Shown: one piece after another, positions 35,394 through 46,260 of the stretch | Layout: every line of letters starts with the position of its first letter | Position numbering within the stretch: position 1 is the first letter of the stretch | Source: Ochotona curzoniae | Lineage: Eukaryota; Chordata; Mammalia; Lagomorpha; Ochotonidae | Assembly: GCF_017591425.1 (NCBI RefSeq) | Contig: NW_024466599.1 | Location: 71,280,501 to 71,344,500, forward strand | Length of the DNA: 64,000 nt | Reading direction: 5' to 3' | Notes under the pieces: model-generated | What the model was told of the DNA's origin: nothing | Seen by the model: only the letters and a program-made list of their open reading frames with translations | The model's database searches: none | Position numbers and translations under genes: made by a program

Positions 35394-35430
35394 ACACTTC
35401 AAAGGGCTCATGGAAAATGAAATTAAGGTA
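35394..35430 (+). mobile_element. Short palindromic element, copy G (end only)
   Basis: CACTTCAAAGGGCTCATGGA followed by AAATGAAATTAAGG matches the left end of copy A (TCAAAAAGTTCATGGAAAGG). Confidence 0.45.
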
Positions 35431-35454
35431 ACTTGATATTTGTGCCCCCCAATT

Positions 35455-35733
35455 TTTTGAAAGATAGTTACATAGACAGAAAGAACTTCCGTCCGTGGGT
35501 TCACTTGCCAGATGGGTTCACTTGAGCCAGGTTGAAGCCAAGAGTCAGGAGCTTCTCCCAGATCTCCCATGTGGGTATCAGAGGCCCAAACATTTGCACC
35601 ATTCTCCACCACCTTTCCAAGACATTATAGGGGCTGGGTTGGCAGAAGAGCAGCTGGGACTTGAACCAACACCTATCTTGGATGCTGGCATTGCAAGCAG
35701 GGATTTTTCCCTGCTAGACCACAGTGCCAGCTC
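35455..35733 (-). mobile_element. C-type SINE, old
   Basis: Reverse-order words GACAGAAAGAACTTCCGTCC, GATCTCCCATGTGGGTATCA, AGAAGAGCAGCTGGGACTTG, AACCAACACCTATCTTGGAT and CTAGACCACAGTGCCAGCTC. Confidence 0.75.
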
Positions 35734-36894
35734 CTGAAGTGCCCTCATGTTACTTAGGAGTCTACTTAAAGTTAGAGATTTTCTTCTCTCCTATTCATTG
35801 ATTGACTCATTTCTCATCTATGGCCTTCTCCCTTCCTTTTTATCGATGAACCTGTGTCTTTATTCTGTGGGTGGAAATGACCATGCTAATGCTCAGATTG
35901 TCCCCAGGTTGGCTGGCAAGAACCCTCTCAAGCTGGCTTTTGAGCACTTGTGACCCTCAGGGCTCATCTCTACACTAAGCCCTGGAATAAGCTTGGTTCC
36001 TTTTTTTGGCTTAAGAATGTTGTGTTTGAGATTCCAAGCAGGAGAAGGCTTGATCTAATGGGCATTTCCAAGACCCGAGTATGGCTGCCCTTGCGGAGCG
36101 GCATTGCAAAAGTGGGAATGGCTTTAAGGCAGATCTTGAAGCTAGAACTGACCGTTATGATGGATGAGATACAGGAGAAAGAGAAGGGTTCTGTTCTGTC
36201 CTGTCAGAAACCCTGGATGGGGAGGAACACATTTGGGCAGGGGCGATTGAAAGTTGCCTGTGGGTCTGTTGCCTTGCAGCCAAGCAGTGAGGGGAGGGGA
36301 CAGGTTGGCTCTGGAGTCTGGCACTCCAGGGGAGGAGCCTAAATTGCGGATGCAGAGAATAGAGAGATCTGACCACATGCTTTTCTGCAAATTCTGAATC
36401 ATGCCTTCAGGGTGTCCTTCAACTTGTATTCTGTCATGTCTTCTTTCTGCAATGCTTGGCATTTTCATGATTGATTTTAGAAGCCTTGGAGCATGATTTC
36501 TTGGCCTGACCCTTGATATCATTATCAAGAAAGAGGCATAGAAGCAGGTGACTTTTGTACCCCGTCTTGTGACAACTCGATTCTCATGGCCAGAAGACAG
36601 CAGCAGCAACTGTTGTGTGTAGGTGTGAATGTATTTAAACGGATCCTGCACTGAACTATACATGTTATAAGAAAAAATACAGGTATATGTATATTTGTGT
36701 GTGTAAGATATGGATATCTAATACTTTATCTGCTGTCAAAAATACATCAACGAAATGAAGAGTGACAAGGAGTTGGTAACAAAATGTAGATAATGACATC
36801 CATAATAAGGAAACTGAAACCATGGCATACCTGCCACCCACTGAGTGTGCAAAGGGGATAGATTAGAAGACTGTATTCCAGTCAAGGAAGTGCT
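35734..36894. other. Unassigned DNA
   Basis: No recognised repeat or exon. A 173-codon minus-strand frame (36142-36663) and a 130-codon plus-strand frame (35950-36342) overlap each other and show no recognisable domain. Confidence 0.4.
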
Positions 36895-37140
36895 ATGGTT
36901 TCAACATGATTGAGCGTGTTTTCCACAGGGCCACTTGTTGGAAACTTGGTCCATGAAATAAGATTGTAGGGCCTCAAAGGAATAAGCCTGGCCATGCTAT
37001 AAGGTGACATCCTCTCTGGTAAGGAAAGATCTGAATTCCCACTCTTGCTGGAACCACACAAAGCAGTGTGTCCATAGTAGCCACCAATGTGTCTTGGTAA
37101 CATGGTCTCTGGCATTACACTTTGAATCCTAATCTCTAAA
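36895..37140 (-). repeat. Old mammalian repeat, copy 4 (inverted)
   Basis: The plus strand reads GCTATGGTTTCAACATGATT, CACTTGTTGGAAACTTGGTC and GATTGTAGGGCCTCAAAGGA, the opposite strand of the family seen at 22375, 24413 and 28528. Then follows an AAAG-type simple run. Confidence 0.55.
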
Positions 37141-37204
37141 AAGAAAGAAAGAGTGCTGAAGGGATTAACCTACGGTTACTAGGCCCTTAACAAAGAGAAA
37201 AGTT

Positions 37205-37295
37205 ATTGAGTGCCTGTTCTGGCTGGCTTGCCTGCTGTTTGGTCGGCTGGCTGGCCAATTGACTGACTGGCTGCCTTGTTGGTTGGTTGATTTGT
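37205..37295. repeat. Degenerate CTGG/TTGG tetranucleotide tract
   Basis: Imperfect repeats of GGCTGGCT, GACTGACT and GTTGGTTGGTTG over about 90 bases. Confidence 0.65.
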
Positions 37296-40200
37296 TAGTT
37301 TAATAAGAGCCCTGTAAGCTGCCCATGAGCAACCTCCTCAGTTACTGGCTGTGTCTCAGAAGGAGAGGTTCTGGCAGGTAGAAAGTAGCTCTTGTTGGTG
37401 GCTGACTCGCCCAGGGGCCCACACACCTGTACCCTGTTCAGTGTGTTGCTTCCTTCAGCATCATAGCAGAGGTGAAGGCCTGAACCAGCTCCCATTTCAA
37501 AGAATGTCTACTGGTAATGGCATAAGAATCACTTTACATGGAGTTTCCACCTGTCTCCTTACTAACCAAAGTTACAGATTTAGAGTTACCTATTCAAATA
37601 CAACAGGATCATTTTCATACAGTTATCAAAACTGTTTCCTGTGCAAACATTTTATATCATGGCCATTTTTATCTTGATCTGTTACATCTGTGAGCCCCAA
37701 TACCTCCTACCATGTACATAATACATGTAGAATTTTCTGGATTCCACTTTATGGTGTGATTTCTCTACCTTCCCCCACCACCCTAACAGTATCCTCCATG
37801 AAAGGAAACAGCTGGGCCTACTTTAATTGCCACACTGTAGAATCCAAGCCAAATATAATTCAGCCCTGAGGAATTGCTTGAAATGAGTGGATGAAAACAT
37901 TTCTACCACATCAAGGCTTGTCTGGTTGTGGAAATGCTGTGCTGGGATGTTGTGGCAATGGGAGGTGTATTACACTTAACAGTAGCTAGATGCTTGGGGA
38001 AAATTTGGCTAACTTCGATAATTATGGACTGGTATTTTATTTCTTTGTCTAAGTTAATTCAGAGCACATGTGGAATATCGTTTTTCTCTGGTTTGTTGAT
38101 TTGTGTGTTGATTGTGCTTGGAAAGTAGAGCTCATCTGAATGTCGGAACAGCTTTTTGTGGTTATTGTTTTGTCATCGGTCAAATTACCTTAAATTCTAG
38201 ATCCAATGGTCCATTGAAACACAGTAAGAATGTATTTAAATTGCTAAGGAATGCCCTTGATATTTTCCAAAATAGTGTGATATCATAAGATTCTGTGCCT
38301 CCTATGAGAATCTGCAGTACAAAATGGTGAGGGGTTCAGAGTTGAGTTTGCAAATGATAGGCAATAATTCTGTGAGAACACAGCCTTGGAACTCTAAAGG
38401 AAGTGTGGTTGGCTTTGAAACTGAGATGCTGTTACAACACTCCCTCTGTTGGGGTTTGTAATCAAGGGTTTATGGTGAGAGTCAGGAACCATAGATCTCA
38501 AACTGTTGATCCCAACTTCCTTTTCTATTAAAAATTAAGACTCCAAGAGAGTTGTTTCTTATCTGTATTGTATCTATAATGTTTACCATTCTAGAAATTA
38601 AAATTGGGACCATTCATACGTGCATGAAATCACTTTAAAGGAATAAGCATAATGCCTTTTAACACAAAGTAATAATAGTGTTTCCTAAAACAATACAATT
38701 TCGAGTCAAATTGCATTATTTTAACCCTTTGCAAGCCTCTTCATTCTCTGGCTTCTCAGAAAGCAGATACTACAAGTCAGTACCCTTACTATGAATTTGT
38801 GAGGAAATACGGTTGAAAAAGGCAAATAATGTTGATGCAAAAATAATTTTGAGTTTGTTGACCTGCTGTGAAGGTCACAAACACCCAAGAGGTGCTCAAA
38901 TCACACTGACCAACTAATACAGAGTAACTAGTTGAGTTAGGATAGTTTTAGACATAAGCTAGCTGGACCCAGCCTAAACGCTCTTTTTTGTACAAGACAC
39001 TGGGAGTAGGTGGAAGGAAGCGTGTTGTTCTGCCTGGTCAAGTTGGTATGATCCACTGGACATTCAGCCTTCTCTCTGTACTGGGGACACAGCCTGGCTT
39101 CCTACCTATTTAGAGCCCCCACTTACCTGCTGGTGTGTTCTTCAATTATTATTTCCCACCCACTGTCATCTGTGGGCAGCTCACCTGCCTCCCTGTCCAA
39201 GGATGGGCAACAGTTTGTACTGTGCAGAGCATGTTTGCTCAACTAGAATAATGTAGTCATGCCAACTGCCATGAGTTCTGATTGAAATAAAGAAGTGAGC
39301 ACTGGTATACTCAGAAGCCGAATGAAAACTCCGACCCTTTGCCCCCTCTGAGAATTTGGAAAGGGGGCGGCTCCCCATGCCTAGCATTATTGCCCGAATC
39401 TCAGGCTGTCCCTTGAGCTGGAATCTGAAGTTTTCCCTGTGCAAGAAGGACAGCTGCTGCCCTTGAGAACAGAATCTTGTTGGCACAAACCACTCTAGGT
39501 TCCGCAAGGTCACACCTGGGAGTAGTGCTACACCAGGAGACCTTGAACTGCCTCCAGCTAAACTTGCAAACAACGCAGAGTAATTGCCTGGACTCTGGCT
39601 TTTGTATTTTCTTCTTCCTGTATCTCTGCTGACTTTGCCTTCAGCCTGGGACCCAACTCTCAATCCCGCTGACCTCCACACCTGTGTCAATGTCCGTATT
39701 CGCCTTGATGAATGGAGCTGCCCTCCTCCTAGCTGTCCAAGCATGTATTCCGCTGGACCCCAGCTACCCCCATCAGGGAGGGCCATGAGATCAGAACCAG
39801 AGTGAGCAGTGTGACACAGGAGTGGAGCCAGAGAGAGGGAAAAAGAGAGCAGCTGACAAGTGCAGAGGATTCCTATCTGTCTGCTGTGTTTGTCCTTGGA
39901 CCTGCCTGATACAGGTGTCAAGAGCAAGCTTCTTGTGAATCACTTGTTGGGTGTGTGGTTTCATTCCTGCTCCCTGTAAGGAAAAATACTACGGCAGTAG
40001 AGCAGAGTTCCATTTATCCACCTGCCCTTTGCTTTCCCCAGCAATCTTTGCCTTCATCAGCAGGTGCAGACATATCCATCAGAGTTCCTCTTTGTCCAAC
40101 AATCTCAGGGTTAAGCCAGCATGTGGAGCACAGGAAAACAGCACAAACATAAATGCTTTCTTTCACCTCTGAAGTCAGAAGTGTGTTGGCTGGATTTCTC

Positions 40201-40819
40201 ACTTGCCCAGCAGAATAGACATCACAAAATAACTGGAAGACCGTGAGAACAGCAGGCGGTAGTATAGTATCTTCCTTACGTATTCATCTCATCATGCAGT
40301 ACTGGAGTGTTGTCACATGTTACACACTGATGTATCTGTGAATGTAAGATTCTTACCCTCATACTATTGATATTCTAGCCAGTAACAAATCATAATCCAC
40401 CTAAAACGTGGAGTGAAATGAATCTTTCCTGTAGATTCTCGGTAATCATTGTGGATGTTTCTTTGGTTTCACAGTACAAGGAACTGGGTGTGAATGGTGG
40501 TAAAAAAAACATGTTTGTTCTCTTTGGTGGCATAAGTAAGTCATACCATTCCAAAAGTGATCATTTACAGGTTAGTCAATTTATTTTGCAATATAGTATC
40601 TGGTCACCTAACAACTAGAATTTGAAATAGTTGCTCCAAGTCCTCTGTTAAGGGGATTGAAAAAATAATCTACTCCGATCTGAAGAAGCAGCTCCCTAGA
40701 TGGTCAATATTTGTCGTATGCTGGCAAAGAATGCATATCTCCCAGAACTAGATGCAATACTCTGTATTGTTCCATTAAATCTGGTTGTGTTGCCTAATGT
40801 ATCAATAATCAGAAAAGAA
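37296..40819. other. Long unassigned interval, C-SINE-free
   Basis: About 3.5 kb with no recognised SINE. A weak L1-tail-like block lies near 37730-37800. On the minus strand 39181-39927 an uninterrupted 248-codon frame occurs. It has no domain, signal peptide or membrane segment that I recognise, and no retroposon hallmark, so I list it only as a finding. Confidence 0.4.
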
Positions 40820-41060
40820 ATGCCAGAAATTTTTGACTGTGATAAAGTTGTCACTTTCTCCTTTAGGTTCTGTATATTTTTGCTTCATATATTTTGAGAC
40901 AATTTTATACAACTTTAGAATTGTTTTTTCTTTCGGGGAATTGAAACCTTTATTTTGTGATCATATATTATCTCTGGGTTTTGCTTATAGTTAATAAATT
41001 ATATTTATTGCTTAAAGTCTAACTATTTCAAATTAATAGAGGTGTCCAAGATTTGTTTTG
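40820..41060 (-). mobile_element. Ancient L1 ORF2 remnant
   Basis: The plus strand has the antisense L1 string TTCTGTATATTTTTGCTTCA, ATATTTTGAGACAATTTTAT, then TTTAGAATTG and a CTTAAAGTCT-like block, in the usual order. Strongly decayed. Confidence 0.5.
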
Positions 41061-41302
41061 TTAGTATTTGCCTGGTTTGTTTTTCCTTCTTCGTGCTTAA
41101 GTTTTCTGCCCCCTTCATTTCAGATATAAATCTTACAAACATTTCTGGGTTTTGGAAGTAGAGAGATTAGTCCACACATGTATCATTACGGAAGCATTGT
41201 AACACTGTTTACGCCTTTCCCCCCTCTTTTTGTACCATCTTTGAATGTATGCTTTTCTTTTCATTACCTTTTTCCCTGTCCTAATGTCAGTCTTTTCAGT
41301 TC

Positions 41303-41585
41303 ATTCATTTCAGAGTCAGGGAGAGATAGACAGGGACAGAGTCAGAGACAGAGAGATCTCAGTCTGCTCCCTAAATGTCTGCAGTGACTGGGGCTATGCT
41401 GGGAGCAGTCAGGAGCCAGGCACTCCATTCGGAGGGGCTAGGGGAGGCTCAGTGACTTGAGCATCACCTGCTGCCTCTTCGGGCCCACCTTAGCTGGAAG
41501 CGGGACTCATTCAATCCATGCGCTGTGGTGGGGGCGGCAGGCGTCCTAACCGATGTCTCAGTTACCAGGCAACGTGCCAACTCCC
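41303..41585 (-). mobile_element. C-type SINE, old
   Basis: Reverse-order words GACAGAGAGATCTCAGTCTG, TCAGGAGCCAGGCACTCCAT, TTAGCTGGAAGCGGGACTCA and GGCAACGTGCCAACTCC. The head side lies at the right. Confidence 0.7.
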
Positions 41586-41739
41586 TCTACTCCTCTGAAC
41601 CTACTCTCCCCATTCCTCTTCTTTTAATCATCACCCCGGGATTTTAACAAGCAAACTTAGCAAAGGTCACTATTTACATGTTTTTCTCTCTCTCCAAATG
41701 CATGACCTTGGAGGGTTGAAGTGTTTTTTCCTATTGTTA

Positions 41740-42040
41740 TCTAGCATTATCTTTCTGAAAATGTTCTTATTTCCTACTATATCTTCTTGCTTCTCAAAAC
41801 TCCCATCTGGGACCATTTCACTTTGCCTGAAAATATTAAGCTATACAGAGAATGTTTTAGTGGCAAATATTCTTTGTGTGGATTTTCTCTTTTTGTCTTA
41901 ATTCATGAAAGAGGTTTTTGCACAGTCTTCAGTTTTAGGAAGCTAGTTATATTCTTGTAACACATTAAAACTGCTGTTTGCTCGTCGCCTGGCTTCCCCT
42001 TCTGCCTGTGCCATTGCTGAAAACTGTTACATGTGGATTG
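41740..42040 (-). mobile_element. Possible ancient L1 fragment
   Basis: ATCTTTCTGAAAATGTTCTT, a GGACCATTTCACTTTGCCTG block, a GATTTTCTCTTTTTGTCTTA block and GCCTGGCTTCC resemble a decayed antisense L1 segment. Word order fits only loosely. Confidence 0.3.
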
Positions 42041-42057
42041 CAAAATAATTTGAACGT

Positions 42058-42204
42058 GGGGCCAGCATTGTAGCCTAGTGGGTAAAATCACTGCCTACAG
42101 CACCAGTGTCCCATATGGGCACCCAGTTGTGTCCTGGCTGCTCCACTTTCCATCTGGCTCCCTGCTAGCAACCTTGGAAAGCAGCGGAAAATGGCCCAAG
42201 TAAT
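42058..42204 (+). mobile_element. C-type SINE, head half only
   Basis: GGGGCCAGCATTGTAGCCTA, GTGTCCCATATGGGCACCCA and AAAGCAGCGGAAAATGGCCC are present. The sequence breaks off at GCCCAAG, where a normal copy continues to TCCTTGGGACCC. The break abuts the palindromic-element end at 42208, suggesting a deletion joining the two. Confidence 0.85.
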
Positions 42205-42207
42205 TCT

Positions 42208-42234
42208 GCTTTTTCATGAACTTTTTCAAGTACC
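42208..42234 (-). mobile_element. Short palindromic element, copy C (end only)
   Basis: GCTTTTTCATGAACTTTTTC then AAGTACC matches the end of the inverted copies at 61849 and 33785. Confidence 0.5.
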
Positions 42235-42605
42235 CTCTCCTCGTCCTGGATACATAGTGGAAGTTAGACCTATAAGCCGGTGTCTCAGGGAAGTTACATT
42301 GCATAGAATGACTGTAGACGAACTGTCATGTGAGTAGAACAGCTTGAGCAGGGCAGAAACAGGCAGGAAACAGCAGCAAGCATGTCTGTTTGGGATGGAG
42401 AGATTCAGCAGCAGGCTCTCTGTTGCTGAAAGAACAATGGCTTCAGCCAGGAGTGTGGACCATAGGGCCAGAGGGCTTGGGCAGAATCCCTACCCCACCA
42501 CTCACAGGTGGGACACTCAGCTTTCTCCAGAGGACCAGACCCAGTAGGAGCTAGGTGTGCCTGAGGTAGTCTCATATGAAAACTGGCTCTCAGGGTCAAT
42601 GTGAC
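42235..42605. other. Unassigned DNA
   Basis: About 370 bases with no recognised element. Confidence 0.4.
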
Positions 42606-42911
42606 GGTTCATTGGCTAATCCTCCACCTTCAGGTGCTGGCATCCCATATGGATGCCAGTTCATGTCCCTGCTACTACACTTCCAATACAGCTCCCTGCT
42701 TGTCGCCCAGGAAAAGAATTAAGGACAGTCCAAAGCCTTGAGACCCTGCACCCACATGGGAGACCAAGAAGAAGCTCCTGGATCCTGGCTTTAGATCAGC
42801 TCAACTCTGGCCATTGTGGCCATTTGGGGAGTGAATCAATGAATGGAGACCTTTCTGTCTTTTCTTCTCTCTATAAGATCTGTCTTTCAAAAAGATCTTT
42901 AAAAAAGAAAA
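42606..42911 (+). mobile_element. C-type SINE, head partly degraded
   Basis: From ATTGGCTAATCCTCCACC through GGCATCCCATATGGATGCC, GAGACCCTGCACCCACATGG and ATTTGGGGAGTGAATCAATG to a TCTTTCAAAAAGATCTTTAA tail. Intermediate age. Confidence 0.88.
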
Positions 42912-43569
42912 GAAAATTGGCTGTCCTGAATATGAAGGTTGAGAAGTCCCATAATCTGTCCCCTGCAGTCTGGGGAAAAACAGAGAAGAGAGTGAAACTG
43001 TTTTTCCTGCATGGCTTTGTTCTAATCAAGTCCCCACCAAGAACAGGGTGATGTTCCCTGACATTGGTAAGCAGTTTGTGTTACCCATTCTACTGTCCCA
43101 GAAGCAGATCTCTTCCCAAAGCTGCCTTTTGGGTGAACTCAGGTCCCTGGGCATCCCTAGACCCAGGTGATTTGACACCTACTACCAAACATTCTACTGT
43201 GGCTGAGGTATCAATCACACCATCTCAGTATGTCTCTACTTCTGGACAAAGTGCTTGTAGCAAGTGAAGTAGAGACATTTTGCAGGGCCTAGAACAATGC
43301 CTGGAACCTCGCTCGTTAGCCACTGTCATCAGACATCAATCAGTTTCTCTGACCTTGTTTCCTTGTCAGAAAACTTGAAAATGGGGGACAGTCTCAAAAC
43401 CAAATCAACAATAGGCCGATGGCATTTTCTGGAATTTATACACATCTAGAACCTAGTGGCCAGCCTCAGCGTGGTGTGACTTCTCCCTGGCTTGCTGCAC
43501 TGCTGAACACCAGCTGAGAAGTCCATAAAGGCTGGTTTGGTTGTCTGCTAACTCCGCCTGTCCAAGGCT
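42912..43569. other. Unassigned DNA
   Basis: No recognised repeat or exon, apart from weak MIR-like words near 43340-43390 that I do not call. Confidence 0.4.
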
Positions 43570-43770
43570 CAGCCAGCACCTCGATGAAGCCTCTCCTGAT
43601 CGCTCAGCCCTGCTCGTTGGTGCTTCCACTCTCCGATGACTCAGTCACGTAGGGAGGGATGTCATTCATCTGCACATCTCTTATCATGAACATCCTGTGA
43701 CCTAATAAGTACCCAGGACATCCTGACTCAGTGCCTAAAGAAAAAATGAGTAACAAATGCCATTGAAAAT
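43570..43770 (+). repeat. L2 3' end fragment
   Basis: AGCACCTCGATGAAGCCTCT, TCATTCATCTGCACATCTCT, then CTCAGTGCCTAAAGAAAAAA with GAGTAACAAATGCC. The word order follows the L2 tail (aagccttccctga, attcatctttgtatc, cagtgcctggcacatagtagg). Confidence 0.5.
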
Positions 43771-44053
43771 CTCTCAGCATACCATGAACATCTCTATCAG
43801 AAGGAATTTGCAGTATGGCTTATTTCCTTAATACAACGTTATATCTCACAAGGGTACTACACAAGTGTATCCCTTTTTTTATTGCTTATCTCCAGATGGC
43901 ATAACTAAGGGAAATGTGCCCACAAAATACCACTCAAAACGTGTGCCTACTTGGCTCTAGTAGCCTGTAAACCTCTCGACTTTCTCCTGTTCTTTACTTT
44001 CTGCTCAAAGGCTTTTTTATGTTTTGCCTATAAAAAATAGAAACATGACATTC

Positions 44054-44379
44054 TTTATTTTATTTTGTTTTTATTGCAAAGTCAGATTACACAGAGAGGA
44101 GGAGAGACAGAGAGGAAGATGTTCCGTCCATTGATTCACTCCACAAGTGACTGCAATGGCCAGTGCTGTGCCGATCCAAAGCCAGGAGCCAGGAGTTCTT
44201 CCAGGTCTCCCACAGGGGTGCAGGGTCCCAAGGCTCTGGGCTGTCCTCAACTGCCTTCCCAGGCCACAAGCAGGAAGCTGGATGGGAAGTGGGGCTGCCG
44301 GGATTAGAACCAGCAACCATATGAGATCCCGGTGCGTTCAAAGCGGGCACTTTAAGTGCTAGGCCACAACTCTGGGCCC
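44054..44379 (-). mobile_element. C-type SINE, full length, young
   Basis: Tail side TTATTTTATTTTGTTTTTAT, then GACAGAGAGGAAGATGTTCC, a GGTGCAGGGTCCCAAGGCTC block and a GGGGCTGCCGGGATTAGAAC block, to the head side CACAACTCTGGGCCCA. A 159-codon minus-strand frame crossing it is SINE sequence plus flank. Confidence 0.93.
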
Positions 44380-44697
44380 AAATCATCAAATCATGATATT
44401 CTAAAGCATCTACTTTTAGAATTATTCCTTGGGGTTCGTTTGGGGAGTGGGCTAGGTTTGCCCAATAAGCAAAGCTGTTGGGAACCCTGAAAAGGAGAGT
44501 GCAACTGAGCTCAGTAATCATAAGCATTGCCCCATAGCTGAACATTGTACCTGCTGCTCTTTCCATTGCAGTAGCCTGTAGCCTTACTGGGATTAAGCAC
44601 AGATTTCTTCACATTTCAGTGAATCTATAAAATGGGAGGAGCTTCTGGAGCGCTTTTATTAGCTGCTCATTTACAATGTGATTGCAGAAGGTATTCA
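44380..44697. other. Unassigned DNA
   Basis: 318 bases with no recognised element. Confidence 0.4.
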
Positions 44698-44990
44698 GCA
44701 CACGCAGTTAAGATGCCCAAAACCCACAGCAGAGTACCTGGCATTGAGCCTCGGCCCTCATTTCCTGACTCCAGCTCCTGCCAGTGTGGACTAGGAGGCA
44801 GCAGTAATGGCCCCAGTGATTGGGTGCCTGCCACCCATGTGGGAGACCTGGACTAAAGTTTCATTCCCTAGCTTCAGCCCTGGCCCAGCCCACCTGTTGC
44901 AGGAATTTTGGACAGTGAACCAGGATAAGGGTGCTCTCTCTAGTTCTTTTCCTTGTTTTGCCTCCCAAAATGAAAAAGAAATAGATAGCA
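44698..44990 (+). mobile_element. C-type SINE, old subfamily
   Basis: GTTAAGATGCCCAAAACCCA, GAGTACCTGGCATTGAGCCT, AGGAGGCAGCAGTAATGGCC, CTGCCACCCATGTGGGAGAC, TTCAGCCCTGGCCCAGCCCA and a tail of AAAATGAAAAAGAAATAG. This is the same older layer as 25071, 25564 and 26820. Confidence 0.72.
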
Positions 44991-45420
44991 GTTGTCAAGC
45001 AAGTAGAGATGAGTAAGGGAATAAGACTCATGTATTAGAGTGTAACACAAACAAATCCCAATTGGTTCTGTCGTGTGCTGAGGACTCCACGTTGCCTGAC
45101 ATGTGGAAGCATGGTCTCCGTGTCACCAGGAATTCAAACGGATTTTAAAACAAGTAAGGCATCAGTTCATCACCAGTTTTCTCACAGCCCTGCCGTATGT
45201 TGGAGGCCAAGCTCACTGTAGAGTTTTTGATTTGGACTTCTGGACTGCATTCCTGGGACCAACAAAGGCAAATGGGCCCCTGTGGTCGGTGCTGGGCTTC
45301 CAGTTGGTCTACCTGGTTGGTGTTTACTGAAAATGAGTGTGGAATCCAGAACATATTGGCAGATTTGAAGCAAATTATTGTTTTTTAAATCATTTTTAGA
45401 GTGAAGAACGTGTTGTTTGT
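44991..45420. other. Unassigned DNA
   Basis: No recognised element in about 430 bases. Confidence 0.4.
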
Positions 45421-45725
45421 ATCCTCAACAGAATATTATTCAGCCTTAAAGAGGAAGGAGATTCTGGCATATGCTAGCACGTGGACATTATGCTAAGTGA
45501 AATGAACCAGTCACCAAAGCACGAATACTTAACTGTGGTTCTGGAAGAGCTGGAATCCTGCAATGTGGTGTTTGCCAGAGGCTGGCAGGGAGGGCAGATG
45601 AGGAGCCAGTGTTAATGGGCACAGAGTTCCAGTTTTGCAAGACGTTCTTGAGCCAGATGGTGGCAATGGTTATGCAACAGTGTGACTACTTAATGCCACT
45701 GAACTGTACTCTTGAAAATGGGGGT
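45421..45725 (+). mobile_element. Old L1 3' end, left part
   Basis: ACAGAATATTATTCAGCCTT, ACATTATGCTAAGTGAAATG, TTTGCCAGAGGCTGGCAGGG, TTAATGGGCACAGAGTTCCA and TTAATGCCACTGAACTGTAC occur in the order of an L1MA/L1MB-type 3' end. It is interrupted after CTTGAAAATGGG by a SINE and resumes at about 45993-46041 with TAGGTAAAATGGTACATTTT. Confidence 0.8.
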
Positions 45726-45740
45726 GGGGGGACAGGGAGA

Positions 45741-45992
45741 AGCAGGCATGCCGCTTGGTGGTCAAGATTCCACATCCTACCTTTGGATCCCTGGGTTTGA
45801 ATCCTGGTTCCAGTCCCCCACCCCCATTCCAGCTGTCAGATCGCGTGGGCCCTGGAAGGCAGCAGTGATGGCTCAGGGAACTGGGTTCCTGCCGGCAGAG
45901 TGCAGACCTGGCCTGAACTCCTGGCTTGGGGCCTGAACTGGTGAATGGAAGTTCTCCCACTCCTTCTTCCCTCTGCCTCTTTCTGTCTCAAA
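45741..45992 (+). mobile_element. C-type SINE inserted in L1 tail
   Basis: CCCTGGGTTTGAATCCTGGT, AAGGCAGCAGTGATGGCTCA, GAACTGGGTTCCTGCCGGCA, GTGCAGACCTGGCCTGAACT and GGCCTGAACTGGTGAATGGA mark an older C-SINE. It splits the L1 3' end between AAAATGGG on its left and AATAGGTAAAATGG on its right. Confidence 0.7.
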
Positions 45993-46041
45993 ATAGGTAA
46001 AATGGTACATTTTGTGTTAAGTGTATTGTATCACAATTTAG
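45993..46041 (+). mobile_element. Old L1 3' end, right part
   Basis: TAGGTAAAATGGTACATTTT then TGTATTGTATCACAATTTAG is the expected continuation of the L1 tail interrupted at about 45725. Confidence 0.75.
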
Positions 46042-46059
46042 CAAGCAAAAAGCCAAAGC

Positions 46060-46260
46060 ATGTTCTTCCTCTCCCTCCCTCTCTTTCCCTCCTTCTCTCC
46101 TCCTTTCCTCACTCCCTCTCTTTCCCTCTCTCTCCCCTCCCTCTCTCTCCCCACCCTCTCTCCCTCTCTCTCCCTCTCTCCCTCCTTCTCTCCTCCTTTC
46201 CTCACTCTCTCTCTCTTTCCCTCTCTCTCTCCCTCTCTCTCTCCCTCTCTCTCTCCCTCC
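46060..46260. repeat. CT/CCCT-rich simple repeat, about 200 bases
   Basis: Polypyrimidine tract built of CCCTCTCT, CCTCCTTTCC and CTCTCTCC units, with at least two larger internal repeats (a CCTCCTTCTCTCCTCCTTTC block occurs twice, near 46088 and 46180). Confidence 0.92.

Noticed and set aside
36142..36663. 173-codon minus-strand frame
   Set aside because: No recognisable domain, and an overlapping plus-strand frame of similar size. Treated as chance.
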